A stretch of 64,000 nt of DNA from Gordionus sp. m RMFG-2023. Its lineage: Eukaryota; Nematomorpha; Gordioida; Chordodea; Parachordodidae. The notes below the pieces were generated by a model that saw nothing but the letters and a program-made list of their open reading frames with translations, was not told the origin of the DNA and did no database searches. The position numbers were made by a program, and so were the translations under genes. Positions within the stretch are counted from its first letter, which is position 1. Each line of letters starts with the position of its first letter. Where the stretch lies: positions 18,104,052-18,168,051 of the forward strand of contig NC_088776.1 of the NCBI RefSeq assembly GCF_954871325.1. The letters run 5' to 3'. Below, in pieces: positions 1-15,200 of this stretch.

Positions 1-71
1 ATCTCAAAATAATGTAGCGTTATTTTGTGTATAATTTAAATTAAGGCTTGTTTGAGACTAAGAAAAAATAC

Positions 72-296
72 CAAATAGTTTTTGATTAGGGCGAGTCTAG
101 AATCCAGTTCTTTAGAGGCCTCCTGAGCCAATTCCTTAACCCCTTCGTATTTAGCCACTACGCGATCAATATCGGTTTGAAATTTGTCCCTCATGCTGAA
201 ACGAAAACTGGCGTCGTCGGCGGTTGATTTATCTTCCCATATGGAACGAATGCTAGTTAAGTTAGGGCTCTGAGCCTCGATCGTAGCTTGGATCTC
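72..296 (-). CDS. Dys: Dystrophin exon: spectrin repeat helices B and C (last exon in window)
   Basis: 75 codons, phase 0 to 0, acceptor TTTAG, donor TTG|GTATTT. EIQATIEAQSPNLTSIRSIW is followed by a long charged helix ending DSRLALIKNYL. The remaining 71 bases at the window start are intron, so the gene continues outside. Confidence 0.85.
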
Positions 297-3200
297 CTAA
301 ATAAGTAAAAGATAAATCATTTTGGTTAATTCGTGTTTTAAGAAATATATATTTATTGCTCTTTTATTTTCTTCAAATGCCAATATTTTACCTAATAAAG
401 TGGTATAAAGAAATCTTTAAAATTTAAACCATTTTTAGAGCGCGTTTCCTAATTTTCAAGTCCTGATTATGCTGGAATTGTATTCAATTATAGTATTTAC
501 CCTATATAAATTTCAGACAATTTTGTGGTAAAATCTTTCGTTAAGTTTAATTAATAATATTTTTATAAAATTGATGGAAAAATCGAGTGAATAAAAATCG
601 ATTCAAAACTTCATAGTAAAATATAAGTTATAGACAAGATAGATACTATGGTGGAATACAGCTTAGGGAAAATTTATTCTCAAAAATTAAAAAATATGTA
701 CTATAAATCATTTAAATTATAATGATTCCTCCATACCCTACTGTAATCGGATTGCATTAAATTTTTTAACCCCCCCCCTCTCCTCACAAGTATCACATAT
801 AAGAAATTAAGGAATGTTCTTCGAGGTCGGACCTTGAACTTAATTTTAAAAAATTAACTATTTTATAAATAAAACCTGGGTCTTTTTTAGCTTCTCCTTT
901 AAAATTTCGGGTTCGTCATATTTGTTGGGATCCGAGATGAGGGAAGTTTTAACATCCTCCAGCCATTCATTTAGAGAAGCGAGAGGCTCTTGAAAACTTT
1001 GGTAATGATGAGCTTCCAGCATGTTGACCAACGTTTCGAAGTAATGATCTTTATATCATAAAAATTTTTTCTTTATTTCTTAATTCTTTTAAAAAACCAT
1101 ATTCATTAAATGAAAAGTAAAAGATAATTAAATTACTAGTTTGTTCGAACAAGCCCTCCCATCGATGGATCAAGTTTCCCGAATCCTTCGATATTTGAAC
1201 TGCAGTTTCGTCTTTGTTATCTAAACTATTAGATATGGAGCGAGCAGTATTACGGTTCTCTTCTATCTTAGGCCATAAAGCCTTAATTTGATCTAGCTTA
1301 GCCTAAAATATTGTGATTTATGAAAAAATGATAAGTTAGCGTTTATTCTGATTCAAAAATCTAGACGGTGGTCTGGTCCGGTGAGATATTGATATGATAA
1401 AATAACAGCACCTATACGGTAATATGGCATAAAATAAGATACTATCTTACATTTTATTCATGCAAGCCATTCTTGGGTTTATTCTATTGGACTAAGAGGG
1501 GTTTATTCAAAAGTTTTGAAACTTTAATTTATTTGACTAAAAAAATTATATAATTTTTCCCTAGTCTCCATTTCCACAAAAATATTTTTTGATTATTAAT
1601 TTTAGCCATAAAATGCTTTTCAATTTTGATGAAACTTGTAGTTGTAATTTATTTAATTTTACGTTTGTTTATTCTTCGTAATTATAATTCCGCAACCCAA
1701 TTCTTAAGAGTAAAAAAAATGTAAAAACTTATCGCTTTCCTCTTTCTTATTTTTATAATCTTTTAGATATTTGTAGATCAACCTTTTTCTTTTTCTCATC
1801 AAATCTAGAGCAATTTTTTTTTTATTTGAGAATAAATTATAATTTTGGGTATAAATTGAAGGTATCAGCCGATACTGATAAATACCGTGAATATCAATGC
1901 ATCTATGATATCAATTGTTGATATATCAATGGTGTTACGTTAGAATTTATAAGTTAGTTAGTTAGGTAGCGTTACGCTATAATTAATAAGTTAGTTAGGC
2001 TGCATTCATAGAGGCGATGCGACACGATGAGCTAATAAAATCTATTAAAAAAAGAAACACTTATCATATTATCATGATTGAAATTAGATATAAAATCAAT
2101 ATTAAGGGGATCTCAATAAAGGATTTAATAACCTCGATCAGCTTTTAATGACGTCGAATGGCGTTCACTGTTAATTCAGCAAGGAATTTTTTAAATTTAA
2201 TAAGTAATGCATTTTAAACAAGGTAAGCGTGAAACAGTTAATGCTGGGCTAGATATAGTATAATAAATAATAATATAATTGCTCACCGAACAATTCTCGA
2301 TAGCTTCCGAAAATTCCTTGGTTTGACTGACGGAAGTGAATTTAGGGTGTTCTCTGGCATTTCTGAACCACGTTTCCAACTCTTTCAGGGCCTCGTGCAT
2401 ATCATATATGTTGATGTGGAGGCGTTCCAAGGCGGATATTGGCTATTCATTTTTATTTAATAATAAAGCATTGAATAAGGGTTCAATTTTAATTTTTAGA
2501 TAAAAATTTTTTCTAAAAGAACTAAATAATTGCAATTATATAATACAAAATTAATGGAAAAAAAATGTCTAAATGTCAAAAATAATAATTATAATTACCA
2601 AAACGACGACTAAATTGCGAATAGGATTAGGGACAAAAATAATTGCATATATATTACGCAACTACGTAGATACAAATACTTTTAAAAAAATAATCGCTTA
2701 ATTATTGATATTTAAAAAAACCGATTTTTCGGGCTTATTCATGTGATCTTCCCATTGTTTTTCGTTTGCCGCAAGGTCAAGTTCAGGGAATTCGGTAGGA
2801 ACAGATAGGCTTTCCCTCTTCTTGGCCAAATATTCGGGTATTTCCGAGAGGATTTCATCTTCAGTTGCTTTGTCCTTCTTTTGTGGAATTTTAACATCAA
2901 TTTTGTTTATATTATGTATTTGTTTTTCCTTATTGTCAAAATAAAAAATTCCAATATAAAATGATTTAAAAAAAAATTCTGATCATTTTTAAAAACCAAA
3001 ATACACTTTATTATTAATATTTTAATTAATAAAAGAAATAAGGATAAAATATCAATGGCATAACTATTTCCCTAATTCGGCACCGCATATTTACCTCCAA
3101 AATTAATCCATAAGATAATTATTTGGGTGGCAAATAATTATCTTGGATATCATCGTATTACATTAGAATTTAATGTTTATTTTAAAATATTTTATATTTT

Positions 3201-6200
3201 GTTTATATATAACCAATATATTTCAATTGGATTATATTTGGTAGAAAAGGCTTGATTATGATAACTTTATATTCCCTCGTCAAAAAAATTGATGGTGTTT
3301 TAATGATACTTTTGCAATTAAATCATCATCTGCGGTGAGATTTTGATCAACGTCTGGTGCCTTGCTTATCTCTATAGAAGGAATTTTATTCATAAACTGA
3401 GCCCTTTTATCGGTTATAGAAAGATTTTGACGGTCAGATTTATCTAAAGGCATTTTTTCCGTTGGAATTCTTGGAGTGAGAATCTTTTCCTCGATTTCAA
3501 AAGACTTGCTTGGTTTAATAATATTTTCATTAGATAATGGAGATTTGGAGGTAGAGGGTAAAGGTGGCATAGTTGATAGGGGTCTTGGGGCCCCTGTGTA
3601 ATCAGCTATTTGGTCCAGTTTAAGCTTTTTAAATATAGGACTGGGCCCAGGGTGGTTGTATTTCTAAAATAATGGAGTCGAAATGGTAAGAATAAAGGAA
3701 ATTAATTATTATAGTTGTTGATGTTTAGCAGATTATATTTAAACATTATAAAAATTAAAATTAGTATCAATTATTACTTGGGTTTGTAAACTGTCAATCT
3801 TGTTGATTTTAAATTTAATGTAATTCAAATTTCGTTCGATATTTTCGATGTTTTTCCCAACATCATGGTCATGTTTATGGGTTTTAGAAAATTCGTAGTA
3901 TGCGTTTTGCAGATCTCCGAACTCTATTACTTTATTTTCGTATTCGTTTTTTATTTCCTATAAAGGTGGTATGTATTATATAATAAAGATCATTAAGCTT
4001 TTCATAATATAATTTAATATATTTGCTGTATTTAGTTCTTGTTTTCCAAACGATATTTTTCAAAATATATAATGGAACAAGAAAGATCAAATATATATAT
4101 TAAAAAAATAGAATTTGGTCTATAGAAAAACCAGTCTTCAGCAATTAATACATTATAATTAACATAAAAAAAAATACCTATATCGAAATTATATTACTTC
4201 GAAATTTGGAAGATCTGAGATGGACCAGTCGTTAGGATTGAGACAATAATCCAATAACTTTTCGAGTTTAGATATGGCGCCGCTATTCCAATCCCTAAGT
4301 CCATCGACTTTTAAGCCAATTTCGCGCATCTCTAATTGATTAGTCGTGTCCAGTTCCAATTGGCCAGTGGGTGTTTGGTTAAGGGTGGTATTCGTCATCA
4401 TGAGTTGGGAGATGGCTTGGAGTTGAGGGCCTAGGGTGTGTTGGTAACGCTTTTCAAGCCATTGGCACAGAGTTAGATATCTGTTTTGAAGGCTGGATAG
4501 CTTTTCTTCCAGATTTTTATATTCTTTTAAGAGAGCAAATTTTAAAATTTAACTATAACATAATTATTAACATTTATACGTAGAACTATAGGACCTTAAA
4601 TTGTAAACATACTTTTTTGAGACATTACTTTACTACCATCATATAGACAAATAAAAAATCAAGTTAAAGTAATCACCACAACAAAAAACCCAGAACCTTC
4701 TTTTTATAAGTGGTCTGACTTCAAATTTCCAATTTTCCCATTAATAAAGTAGGAAAATTTACCTATTCGTGCATAATAAAAACAATTAATAGGTAAGATT
4801 TATTATATTCCAAAAAACTAGAAAAAAAAACAAGTTTAAGATGAAAAACAATCAAGAACTATATGTTTTTATCTATAAAAAATTGGATGATATCGATACC
4901 TTGATCGTCCTCACTATCAACAACCACAAGCATATTAGACAAAGGCTTTATGAGGTTTGTTCCAGTCTCAAATCTTTCTTTTATAATTTTTTTTTCTTCT
5001 GGATCCATTTGATCTTCTAGTCTAGAACTGGATGAGGAAGCTTCGTCCTTTATACGCAAGCCTTCCATGTCTTCGAGCCATTTTTCAAAAACCTCTATTT
5101 GTTGCTTTTGAAGGGTGTTGAGAGAATTTTGCAGCCTGTTTGTATGGGTAATATAGAAGTAAGAATTTATAAATAAATAATTCATACAATAAAAGGCATA
5201 ACAAAGCTTACATAGTAATGCGCACAAATTGAGCGTTTACGTTTTGTCGTACTTTTTTTAAATAAAAATAAGTAATAGTGTCCACAAATTGAACGTTTCA
5301 ACGCAGCGTTTTAAAACGCAAATAATGCATTCGTTTAAATTGGAAACATTTCCTTTTTGCATTTTAAAAACAAAATATTTACGTTCCTTGTAACGTTTTT
5401 AAATTTTGAAGTGATAGCATGTATACAACATCTAAAAAGTAAAATAATTATATTAAATGATACTATAATATTTTTAGCTTATGGAATTATGATATTACAA
5501 AAAGATTTGATAATTAAATATAGGGTAGGCCTTTTTTTGTTTAGAATTTAGATGTTTCATATTGAAAAAATAAAAGTTTACGCATCAATTTAAGCATAGT
5601 TGTGTTTACGTTTTTTTATTTGCGCTTTGAAATGCTGCATTAAAACGTTCAATTTGTGCGCACTTCAATGCATCCCATGTTTAAATCAAGGTTGCCTTTT
5701 TATTTGTATCGTCGATTCAAATTAGTTTTTGTAAATTATATTATGGTCTGCCTTTTCATTTCACCAAATGCTAAATATTCCATTTTGAAAAATAAGTTAT
5801 TATTTTTACATTTTATATATAACATTTAATCAATGTATTGTGTATTAAATTGTCTATTTTATTATTTTTTTAAAATGTTTATTTTAATTATTTATTATAT
5901 TATCTTGTGAATTTGCATAAACAAAAGAATGGGATTTTGTGATAAAATACAATAAAGAAATATATTTTTTGGCTAATACTTATATGTTAACGGTAATATA
6001 AAAATATTTCGAAAATACTACAAATATGAAATAAATATGATTCAAGAATGTAGAGCTGTAAACATTTTTTTTAAAAAATTGAACGCGTTCGCGTTCAACG
6101 TTCATTGACAAAAATCAATTCACTTTCAAAAAAAAGGAACGCGTTCACGTTCGTTTAAAATTTTATAATTTTTTTTTAAAATTTAATTTAAGAAAAATAA

Positions 6201-9200
6201 ATGTCGTATATTTTTTAACACAATATATTAGCCATGATAAAAAATAATATAGATTTATTTTGATAATATAATTATAAATGTAATATAATATAGCGAATAA
6301 AAGGTTAATTTTATTTATAAAAAATTCTTATTAATTTTTCAAAATTTTCATCAGAGGGAACGCTTGACAGTTAATACGGCATTAGCTATACTAAAAATGC
6401 GCTCTACAGGCCATACTATGAGAGCGTTTTGCATATAGCTTCATGATTAACATTATCAAAAGCTCTACTGAATGTGAAACATTTCTGCATAATTATTTTC
6501 AGGGTTAATATTAGCTCTAATATGTTTTTATTTGGTCTGTACGAGAACATATGTATTTGGGGAAAAGATGAAGTGTTTATCAAAAGCTCTACTGAATGTG
6601 AAACATTTCTGCATAATTATTTTCAGGGTTAATATTGGCTCTAATATGTTTTTATTTGGTCTGTACGAGAACATATGTATTTGGGGAAAAGATGAAGTGT
6701 GGATGATAGATTTTATATTTTAAAGACCATAAAAATCTTTGAGGCAGGATATGAGGGCTACGACTCGGTAATAAGTAAATTTTTGGAGGTCTTTGATTTT
6801 AGGGAAATTACACAGGAAACTGGGGTATTTCCGTTCTCCCATATTTTATTGAAGAGGGCTAGTAGAAAGAAAGATATTGTGATAGGTGCGATCTTAGGTA
6901 TTCAGCTGTGATATTATCCAGTTACGGAGCTTTATTTTTTAGTAGTTTTTTCACATTTGATATTTTATTAATGGAGAAACCTGACGGGAATGGTACGAGG
7001 TTTGTATTTATGTTGGTTGGTAGAGTTGCTTTTGAGTCGAAGACCATCATATACTAATCAATCCATAATGCCATTTTTTTGTCCTGGTCAATGATTGCTT
7101 TTACGTTTTCTAAAACTATAGAGGTGGGTTTTCTAAAACTGCAAGGTATATAGAAATATTTTAATTTTTTATAGGCGTCATAAATTCTATTTTCTTTCAT
7201 ATCTTTATCGATATCAATGCTTTTTTTGATAAGTAAATCCGTCTATCACTCCGTAATAATCTCTGTATGTTTTTCTATAAGTGATTATTCGAGCCATTCT
7301 TCATTCTTAGTTGATTTGTTTTTTCTAATGTCCCACTAGACACTCATTCTTTCCTTGAAAAAGACTTATATTTGGCAAACCATCATATGATTCTGCAAAA
7401 TCATTTTTAAATAGTTTGCAGCATACTTCTACATTTCGATGCATAGTTATGTTTAAGAAGATAGCTCTTTTTCTATTTAATACTTGATCATAAATTATTA
7501 CATCTTCCAGCGTTTGTAATTTACTGAGTTTACGTGTAAAGTTGTTTTCAAATGAATTGTACTAGATTCAGTCGAGTTTTGTCTAATTCTGTTATAAAAG
7601 CCCCATATATTTTTACTGTAATATTAGCTACAAGCATTCTATGATCCGACAGGCTTATATTAGTTGTGATGCTTTAAAGCCGTCAAACCACTGGTGAATA
7701 TTAGAGGTGAAGAAATCAATTTGGGATTTCTGCCGAGCCCTCACTAAGGTGTATGTTTATTTCTTGGTGGCAAAAAAAAGTATTTTCGATTTTAAAGTTC
7801 TTGTTTCTGCAGAAATCAAGAAGTTTCTTGCTATCCTCGCTATTCGGTTGTTATTATGGTAGCATACCCGAAGACATTACTGCTAACATATTCTGCTTCT
7901 TTACTAATTTTCAGGTTTAGATCGCCTAGAACTATTATATTATATCTGCATGTTAGGGAATGGATCGTATTTTATTATGTCGATGAAGCCTAATTTTTCA
8001 TTTCTAATTGGTGGGGCATAGAAATTTGCTTATTGTGGGTCTAAAATTTGTGCTTAAATAGAGAAGACCACATCTTTCATATACGGGTACGAATTTGATG
8101 ATGAATTTATGTATGTTTATTTATTAGGAATGCTATCTCAGACCAGATTTTGGAAGTGCTATTTATAATCATTAAAATTTGCAGTGTTATTCCCTGGACA
8201 GTGGGTTTCTTGATTACCTCTAATGTCTACTTTCACAACTTCTAACCTTAAGAGATCAGTTAGTTTGTTTTTCATTCCATTTATATTAAGGAACCCAATT
8301 TATAACTTGCCTGTGAATTTGTTTTCCATTTGGTTATACTAACTTGAATCCTTTTAAAGATCCAGGTGACTTTAAAAATTTTTTTATTTTGTTTAGATTA
8401 AAGATTTGAAAAAAAGGTATAGTAAAGGAAAATTTAATTTAAAAGAATTTAGCTCTTATAAAAAAATTGAAATATGAAAAAGGAAAAACATCTGATTAAA
8501 AAATATAGAACTTTTTTCTTAAAAAATTTGGATTAATATTAAATTTTTCAAATAAATAAAAATAAAAAGTGTTTTTCGTCAAAAAAAAGAACGCGTTCAC
8601 GTTCAAAGTTCATCAAAAATAAAAGGAACGCTGTTCATCATTTTTTTCAAAAAAACGAACTTCGTTCATACAACACTACAAGTATGGCATAATATAAATA
8701 TAATTAAAATGGTGATTATCAGAATGGAATTAGATACTGGAGCTGAGGTAAGCATAATTAACTAAATAGATCAAAATAAACTTAATCGTTCTGGATTAAA
8801 ATTGCAGGCTAAAACCTAAAGGCTATACAGGAACCAATATACCACTAAGAGGTCAGACTGTAGTAAAAGTACAATATAAATGACGAACATTAGAACTACC
8901 TCTCATTATTACAAAAGGATATACAAAAATCTCATTGAAAGAAACTGGACAACTAAATTTCCGAAAAAGACTGAAATACCTGAAAGGGCCTAATAAATTA
9001 ATAACATTAATATTAAAAATGAATTTCCTCAATTGTTTATCAAAGAATTGAGCTGTTTGAAAGATTTTAAGGCACAAATGTATATAAAAAAGAAAAACTA
9101 CTTTTCTGTAAATCACGTCCCGTAGCATACGCATTAAAAGAAAAAGTTGAAGAAGATTTAGACAGATTGCTAAAAATAGGAGTAATAAAAAAAATTGATC

Positions 9201-12200
9201 ATTCACTTTATGCATCACCCATAGTAATTGTTCAAAAGAAAGATAAATATTACGAATTTGCGGGGATGTTAAAAGAACTATAAATCAAAATATAAATTTT
9301 GATTCATACCCAATACCATGAATCCAATATTATTAATCAGTTTGGGAAAAGGAGAGGAATGTTCAATATTGGACTTCTCAGATGCCTATTTTCAAATTAA
9401 AGGAAGTCACAAAATTATCTTGTAATCAATATACATGCAGATCGCGAATATTTGTTATAAATTTTGATTCATACCCAATACCATGAATCCAATATTATTA
9501 ATCAGTTTGGGAAAAGGAGAGGAATGTTCAATATTGGACTTCTCAGATGCCTATTTTCAAATTAAAGGAAGTCACAAAATTATCTTGTAATCAATATACA
9601 TGCAGATCGCGAATATTTGTATGTATCTTGTATCTAAGGTACAAATTATTTTAAAGTATCTGTAAACTAATCAACTTTGTATTCAAAAAGATACAGATAC
9701 TTTAAAAAAATTTATATTAGTTAATTTAAATAGTATTAAAATTTAAAATTTAAATGAAAAATTTAATTCGAATTTAGATATTTTAAGATACTATATGATA
9801 TATGACGCTGGTCGTAATATAGCAATTTGCAAATAACTACGATATTTTATTTGAATGGTTTTATTGATTGAAGAAGGTATAACAATATATTTATCTTCTT
9901 CAATGATTCCTCTATAGAAGAATATAATTATAAATTTAAATTAAGTATTTTAATTTGGAAATTTTTTCAAGTCACTCCTTCAATATACCAATACAAATAA
10001 CAAAATTAGTGCAGAATGTAAAGAATGCCACAAATCTATAAGTGGCTCCGCGGACTCATCTCTAATTTTGTCAAGCATCTAAAAGTATAACATATATTTT
10101 ATTATAAATCACATTTATAATCATATTTATTATCATTTCATATCCCATATCAAGCTATTGCTAAATTTAGAAATATTTTAAAATAAATTTTTATATTAAT
10201 GATTGATGAAATTAAAATGATATATAAAAATCATCTATGAAGAATAAGAAAATAAATATTGATAAAAAAAGAGGTTATTAATTTGAACACTAGGCCAAAA
10301 TATGATCCACATATTTGGGGTACCATTTTTATATGATATTACTTAGTACAATATTTAATACACTTTCAAATGTATTTTTAAAAAACATATATGCTTAAAT
10401 ATTATTTTTTAAATAAAATAAATAGATGACCCCATTAAATTGCATTTAAAAAAAAATTCTTGCAAAAGTATCTCGTAAATATTATATTTAATTTTCATTA
10501 GTAATAATTATAAAATTTTAGCGGGTAATAATTAGAATTATTTATATATAAGGCAATAGTTTTTTTCATTAATATCATAATATTTTGATATATATACATT
10601 CTATCTAATTTTATAATTTAAAAATAGAATTTTTACAAAAAAATTAGGGTTAAGTAAAATATGACCTTTTTGGCACATTTGTTAAAATGATGGAAGGTAA
10701 ATTTAATTTTTTTCTCTTATCCTTATCTCTTCTACTTGTCAATTTATTAGAAATATTATCTTGTATTGGATTACCATTACTAATTAAAAAATTTTCTCGA
10801 ACATCTTTGTAAAGAAAAATTCATGAAAACTTCAAATATGAAACTGATAATTTAAAACAGTTACAATTTCATGACAAAACAATATTCATATTTCAAATAA
10901 AAAATTTAATACTTTTGTTTAAAAAAAATACTCAGCATTATAAATATTTCAAGTAATTAATTTACATTGCAAGTTACTATCTTAAATAATTTAGGCATCC
11001 CAAATAAATCTAATTCTAATTAAATCAGACATATACATCTGAACTAATCTTGGAATGACTTGTCACTGGGTAATGAAATCATATGCTATTTTATTAGTAA
11101 ATTCAATTAAATAAATATTTAAATAAGCTCTCAAACGATAGTTCAATCTCATGCCCTTGTTGTAAGAAGATTTTTGGGAAGTCACACATAAAATAGCAGA
11201 GTTAGTTGATGAAATACATCGTGACTTTGGAATTGATGAAAAAGTTATAGCAAATGTGACAGGCAACGGATCTAATTTTATAAAAGCTTTTATGCAATTT
11301 GGATGTTTTATAAAAGAAGGTGTGGAAAATGATTTTGACATCAATGAAGATGAATGTATAGAATTCGAAGTCACTGAAAGTATTATTTAATAAAAGATTT
11401 TATTCTAAAATTATTTATTTGTTTATATTTAAGGGTCTAAAAAAGAATCAATATAATTGCCTCAGCACATTCGTTGTATATGCCATACGATAAGCCTTAT
11501 TGCCAGAACATGCCGAGAAAACTATTAAGGATTTTTCTGCCATTTCTAGAATTCATCATCCCACACTAGCCAAATGTACTAGTTATGCAACGCTAGTAAT
11601 AGACCTAAAACTGTAGAGTTTATAAAAGCAGTTTAAGGAAAACAATTAGTTACACCATACTGTACGAGACGGAATAGCATATTTGATAGCTTTATTAGTT
11701 TATTAAAATTTAAAAGCGGACTTCCAAAATTATGTAAACCAAAACTAAGAGATAATAAAATGCAATATTTAGAAGAGTATTGCCATATAAGTCGCCATTG
11801 GCTATATCGATTAACAAGATACAAAGCGAAATCAATTTATATTATGCAGAATCAGCTTTAATATTAAATGTTTTTAAAAAAAATCACAAGTTTAATTCAA
11901 ACTGATCTACATTTTTGCAAACCATTAGCTATTGCAGTAGAAAATTCTCTAAATAAAATATTTAAAAATATATATGAATTTAATAATAACTTTAAAAGCG
12001 CATTTTTGGCCAGTATTTCTCATCCCTACTTTAAAAATGGTGATTGATGGTGAAAAAAGAAAATAAATATCCTCGGGATTTATTAATAAATTTCAATTAT
12101 TTTTAAAAATAATTTGAAATTAATATGTCAACAAAGTCTTCAATTGATGAAGATGATGATTACTTTTGTTTTAAAAGTACCACATCCAATTCTAATAATT

Positions 12201-15200
12201 CATAAAATGATATTGAATTAGTCCTAAATTATATGAAAGATGACAGGCGCAATATAAATATGCTAAATAGTAATAAATATATAAAATAAATATATTTATT
12301 AAATTTAACTATTACCATCCTCTGCCCCCTGCTTGAACGATTATTCACATTTGCTAATATGGTAAATAGACCAAATGGTCAAAGGCTGAACGACATATTA
12401 TTTGAAAAATTAATAATATTAAAAAATAATGCAATGGATATTGATTTATTGATATTTGCTAAATATGTTTTTGTTCTGATATTATTTTCATTATTATAAT
12501 ATACTTTCTTTTTTTTTTAAATCTTTATATCGCATTATCTTATATAACAAATTTGTTATTTTCTACAATTTATTTTCATATTTTTTATAAATTTATATGA
12601 TAGTTAAAAAAAATAAAGCTTGATACATTTTGATTTTGACTATTTAAAGTTTTTTTTAAAAAAGTATCTTGTATCTTTTATACTATTTTTAAAAAAAGAT
12701 ACAAGTATCTTGTATTTAATTGAAATTTCTCCAATTTAAATCTGTATCCGAATACAATTTTCTGAAAATTTGCCCAACTCTGATAGAGGATTATTTAAAT
12801 ACACAAGACTTTTGGTATATCGTCTACCTTTAGGTACATCGTCTTCTCCAGCAATATTTCAACGGGTTCGAGAATTTATTAAAAGGTTTTGAAGAAATAG
12901 CTTGTTTATTAAGATGATTAAAATATCTAGACAAAAATGATATCAAGCTAAAGCTAGAAAATGTTAATTTTTCAAACAAAATGTGTCGAGTTAGTACACA
13001 ATTTATCAAAAAATGGGATTACAACTATAGAAAAAATATTGGGCAGTAAAAAAAAGTACCAGTACCAATAAACTTAATAACAATTACACAGGGTTGGGGA
13101 AATTTTCAGAAAATTGTAATGAATATAGATACTTTATAAAATTTTGTATTTACGATACAAGATACTTTAGAAAAATTTTGATTAGATACAAGATACTCGT
13201 AACTTTTCAAAAAAAGTATCCAAGATACAAGATGCTTTTTAAAAATTTAAATAGTCAAATTCAAAATGTATGAAGATTATTTTTTTTTAATAATAAATTT
13301 CTAAAAAATATGAAAATAAATTATAGAAAATAACAAATTTGTTATAAAAGATAATACGATATAAAGATTTTTTTTTAAAAAAAATTGTATATTATAATAA
13401 TGAAAACAATATCAGAACAAAAAATTAATTAGTAAATATCAATAAATCAATATCATTGCATTATTTTTTAACATTATTAATTTTTCAAATAATATGTCGT
13501 TAAGCCTTTGACGATTTCGTCTATTTACCATATTAGCACATGTGAATCGTTCAACGGGGGTAGAGGATGGTAATAGTTAAATTTAATAAATATTTATTTT
13601 ATATATTTATAACTATTTAACATATTTATATTGCGCCTGTCATCTTTCATATAATTTAGGACTAATTCAATATCATTTTATGAATTATTAGAATTGGATG
13701 TGGTACTTTTAAAGCAAAAGTAATCATCATCTTCATCAATTGAAGACTTTGTTGACATATTAATTTCAAATTATTTTTAAAAATAATTGAAATTCATTTA
13801 TTATTAAATCCTGAGGATATTTATTTTCCTTTTTCACCATCAATCACCATTTTTAAAGTAGGGATGAGAAATACTGGCCAAAAATGCGCTTTTAAAGTTA
13901 TTATTAAATTCATATATATTTTTAAATATTTTATTTAGAGAATTTTCTACTGCAATAGCTAATGGTTTGCAAAAATGTAGATCAGTTTGAATTAAACTTG
14001 TGATTTTTTTTAAAAACATTTAATATTAAAGCTGATTCTGCATAATATAAATTGATTTCGCTTTGTATCTTGTTAATCGATATAGCCAATGGCGACTTAT
14101 ATGGCAATACTCTTCTAAATATTGCATTTTAATATCTCTTAGTTTTGGTTTACATAATTTTGGAAGTCCTCTTTTAAATTTTAATAAACTTATAAAGCTA
14201 TCAAATATGCTATTCCGTCTCGTACAGTATGGTGTAACTAATTGTTTTCCTAAAACTGCTTTTATAACTCTAGAGTTTTAGGTCTATTACTAGAATTCCA
14301 TAACTTAGTACATTTGGCTAGTGTGGGATGATGAATTCTAGAAATGGTAGGAGAATCCTTAATAGTTTTCTCGCCATCTGTTCTGGCAATAAGGTTTATC
14401 GTATGGCATAGACAACAAATGTGCTGAGGCAATGATATTAATTCTTCTTTGGACCCTTAAATATAAACAAATAAATAATTTATTTGAAAAAAATCTTTCA
14501 TTAAATTTACGATATCATTATAAATTTTACAATAAAAGAAGTATTAAATAATACTTTCAATGACTTCGAATTCTATACATTCATCTTCATTGATGTCGAA
14601 ATCATTCTCTACTTCTTCCATAGAATATCCAAACTACTTAAAAGCTTTGATAAAATAAGATCCGTTGTCTGTCACAGTTGCTATAACTTTTTCATCAATT
14701 CCAAAGTTATGATGGATTTCATCAACTAATTATGGTATTTTATCAAAAATCTTCTTATAACAAGGTCCCGAGGTTGCTTTGCAAACTATCGTTTGAGAGC
14801 TTATTTAAATATTTATTTAATTGAATTTATTAATAAAATAGCATATGATTTCATTACCCAGTGACAAGTCATTCCAAAAAAGTTTCTAGTCTTAGTAGAC
14901 CAAATATCGGCAGTAGTGCAGATATATGCCTGATCTTTCAGTAACTGTTTTAAATTATCAGATTCATATTTGAAGCTTTCATCAATTATTCTTTACAAAG
15001 ATCTTCGAGAAAAAATTTTAATTGATAATGGTAATCGAATACAAGATAATATTTCTAATAAATTGACAAGTAAAAGAGATAAGGATAAGAGAAAAAAATT
15101 AAATTTACCTTCCATCATTTTAACAAATGTGCCAAAAAGGTCATATTTTGCTTAGCCCTAATTTTTTTGTAAAAAATCTATTTTTAAATAATAAAATTTA

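Noticed and set aside
72-5135. The repeats as nesprin, MACF/dystonin or beta-spectrin
   Set aside because: Repeat spacing alone would allow these, but the VKEQFNTHE and LSNMLVVVDSEDDQ landmarks and the CH1/CH2 matches favour dystrophin.
11633-14281. Identical 63-residue frames (MYLVNRYSQWRLIWQYSSKY) suggesting a duplicated small gene
   Set aside because: They lie antisense to the hAT transposase in each copy and are shadows of it.
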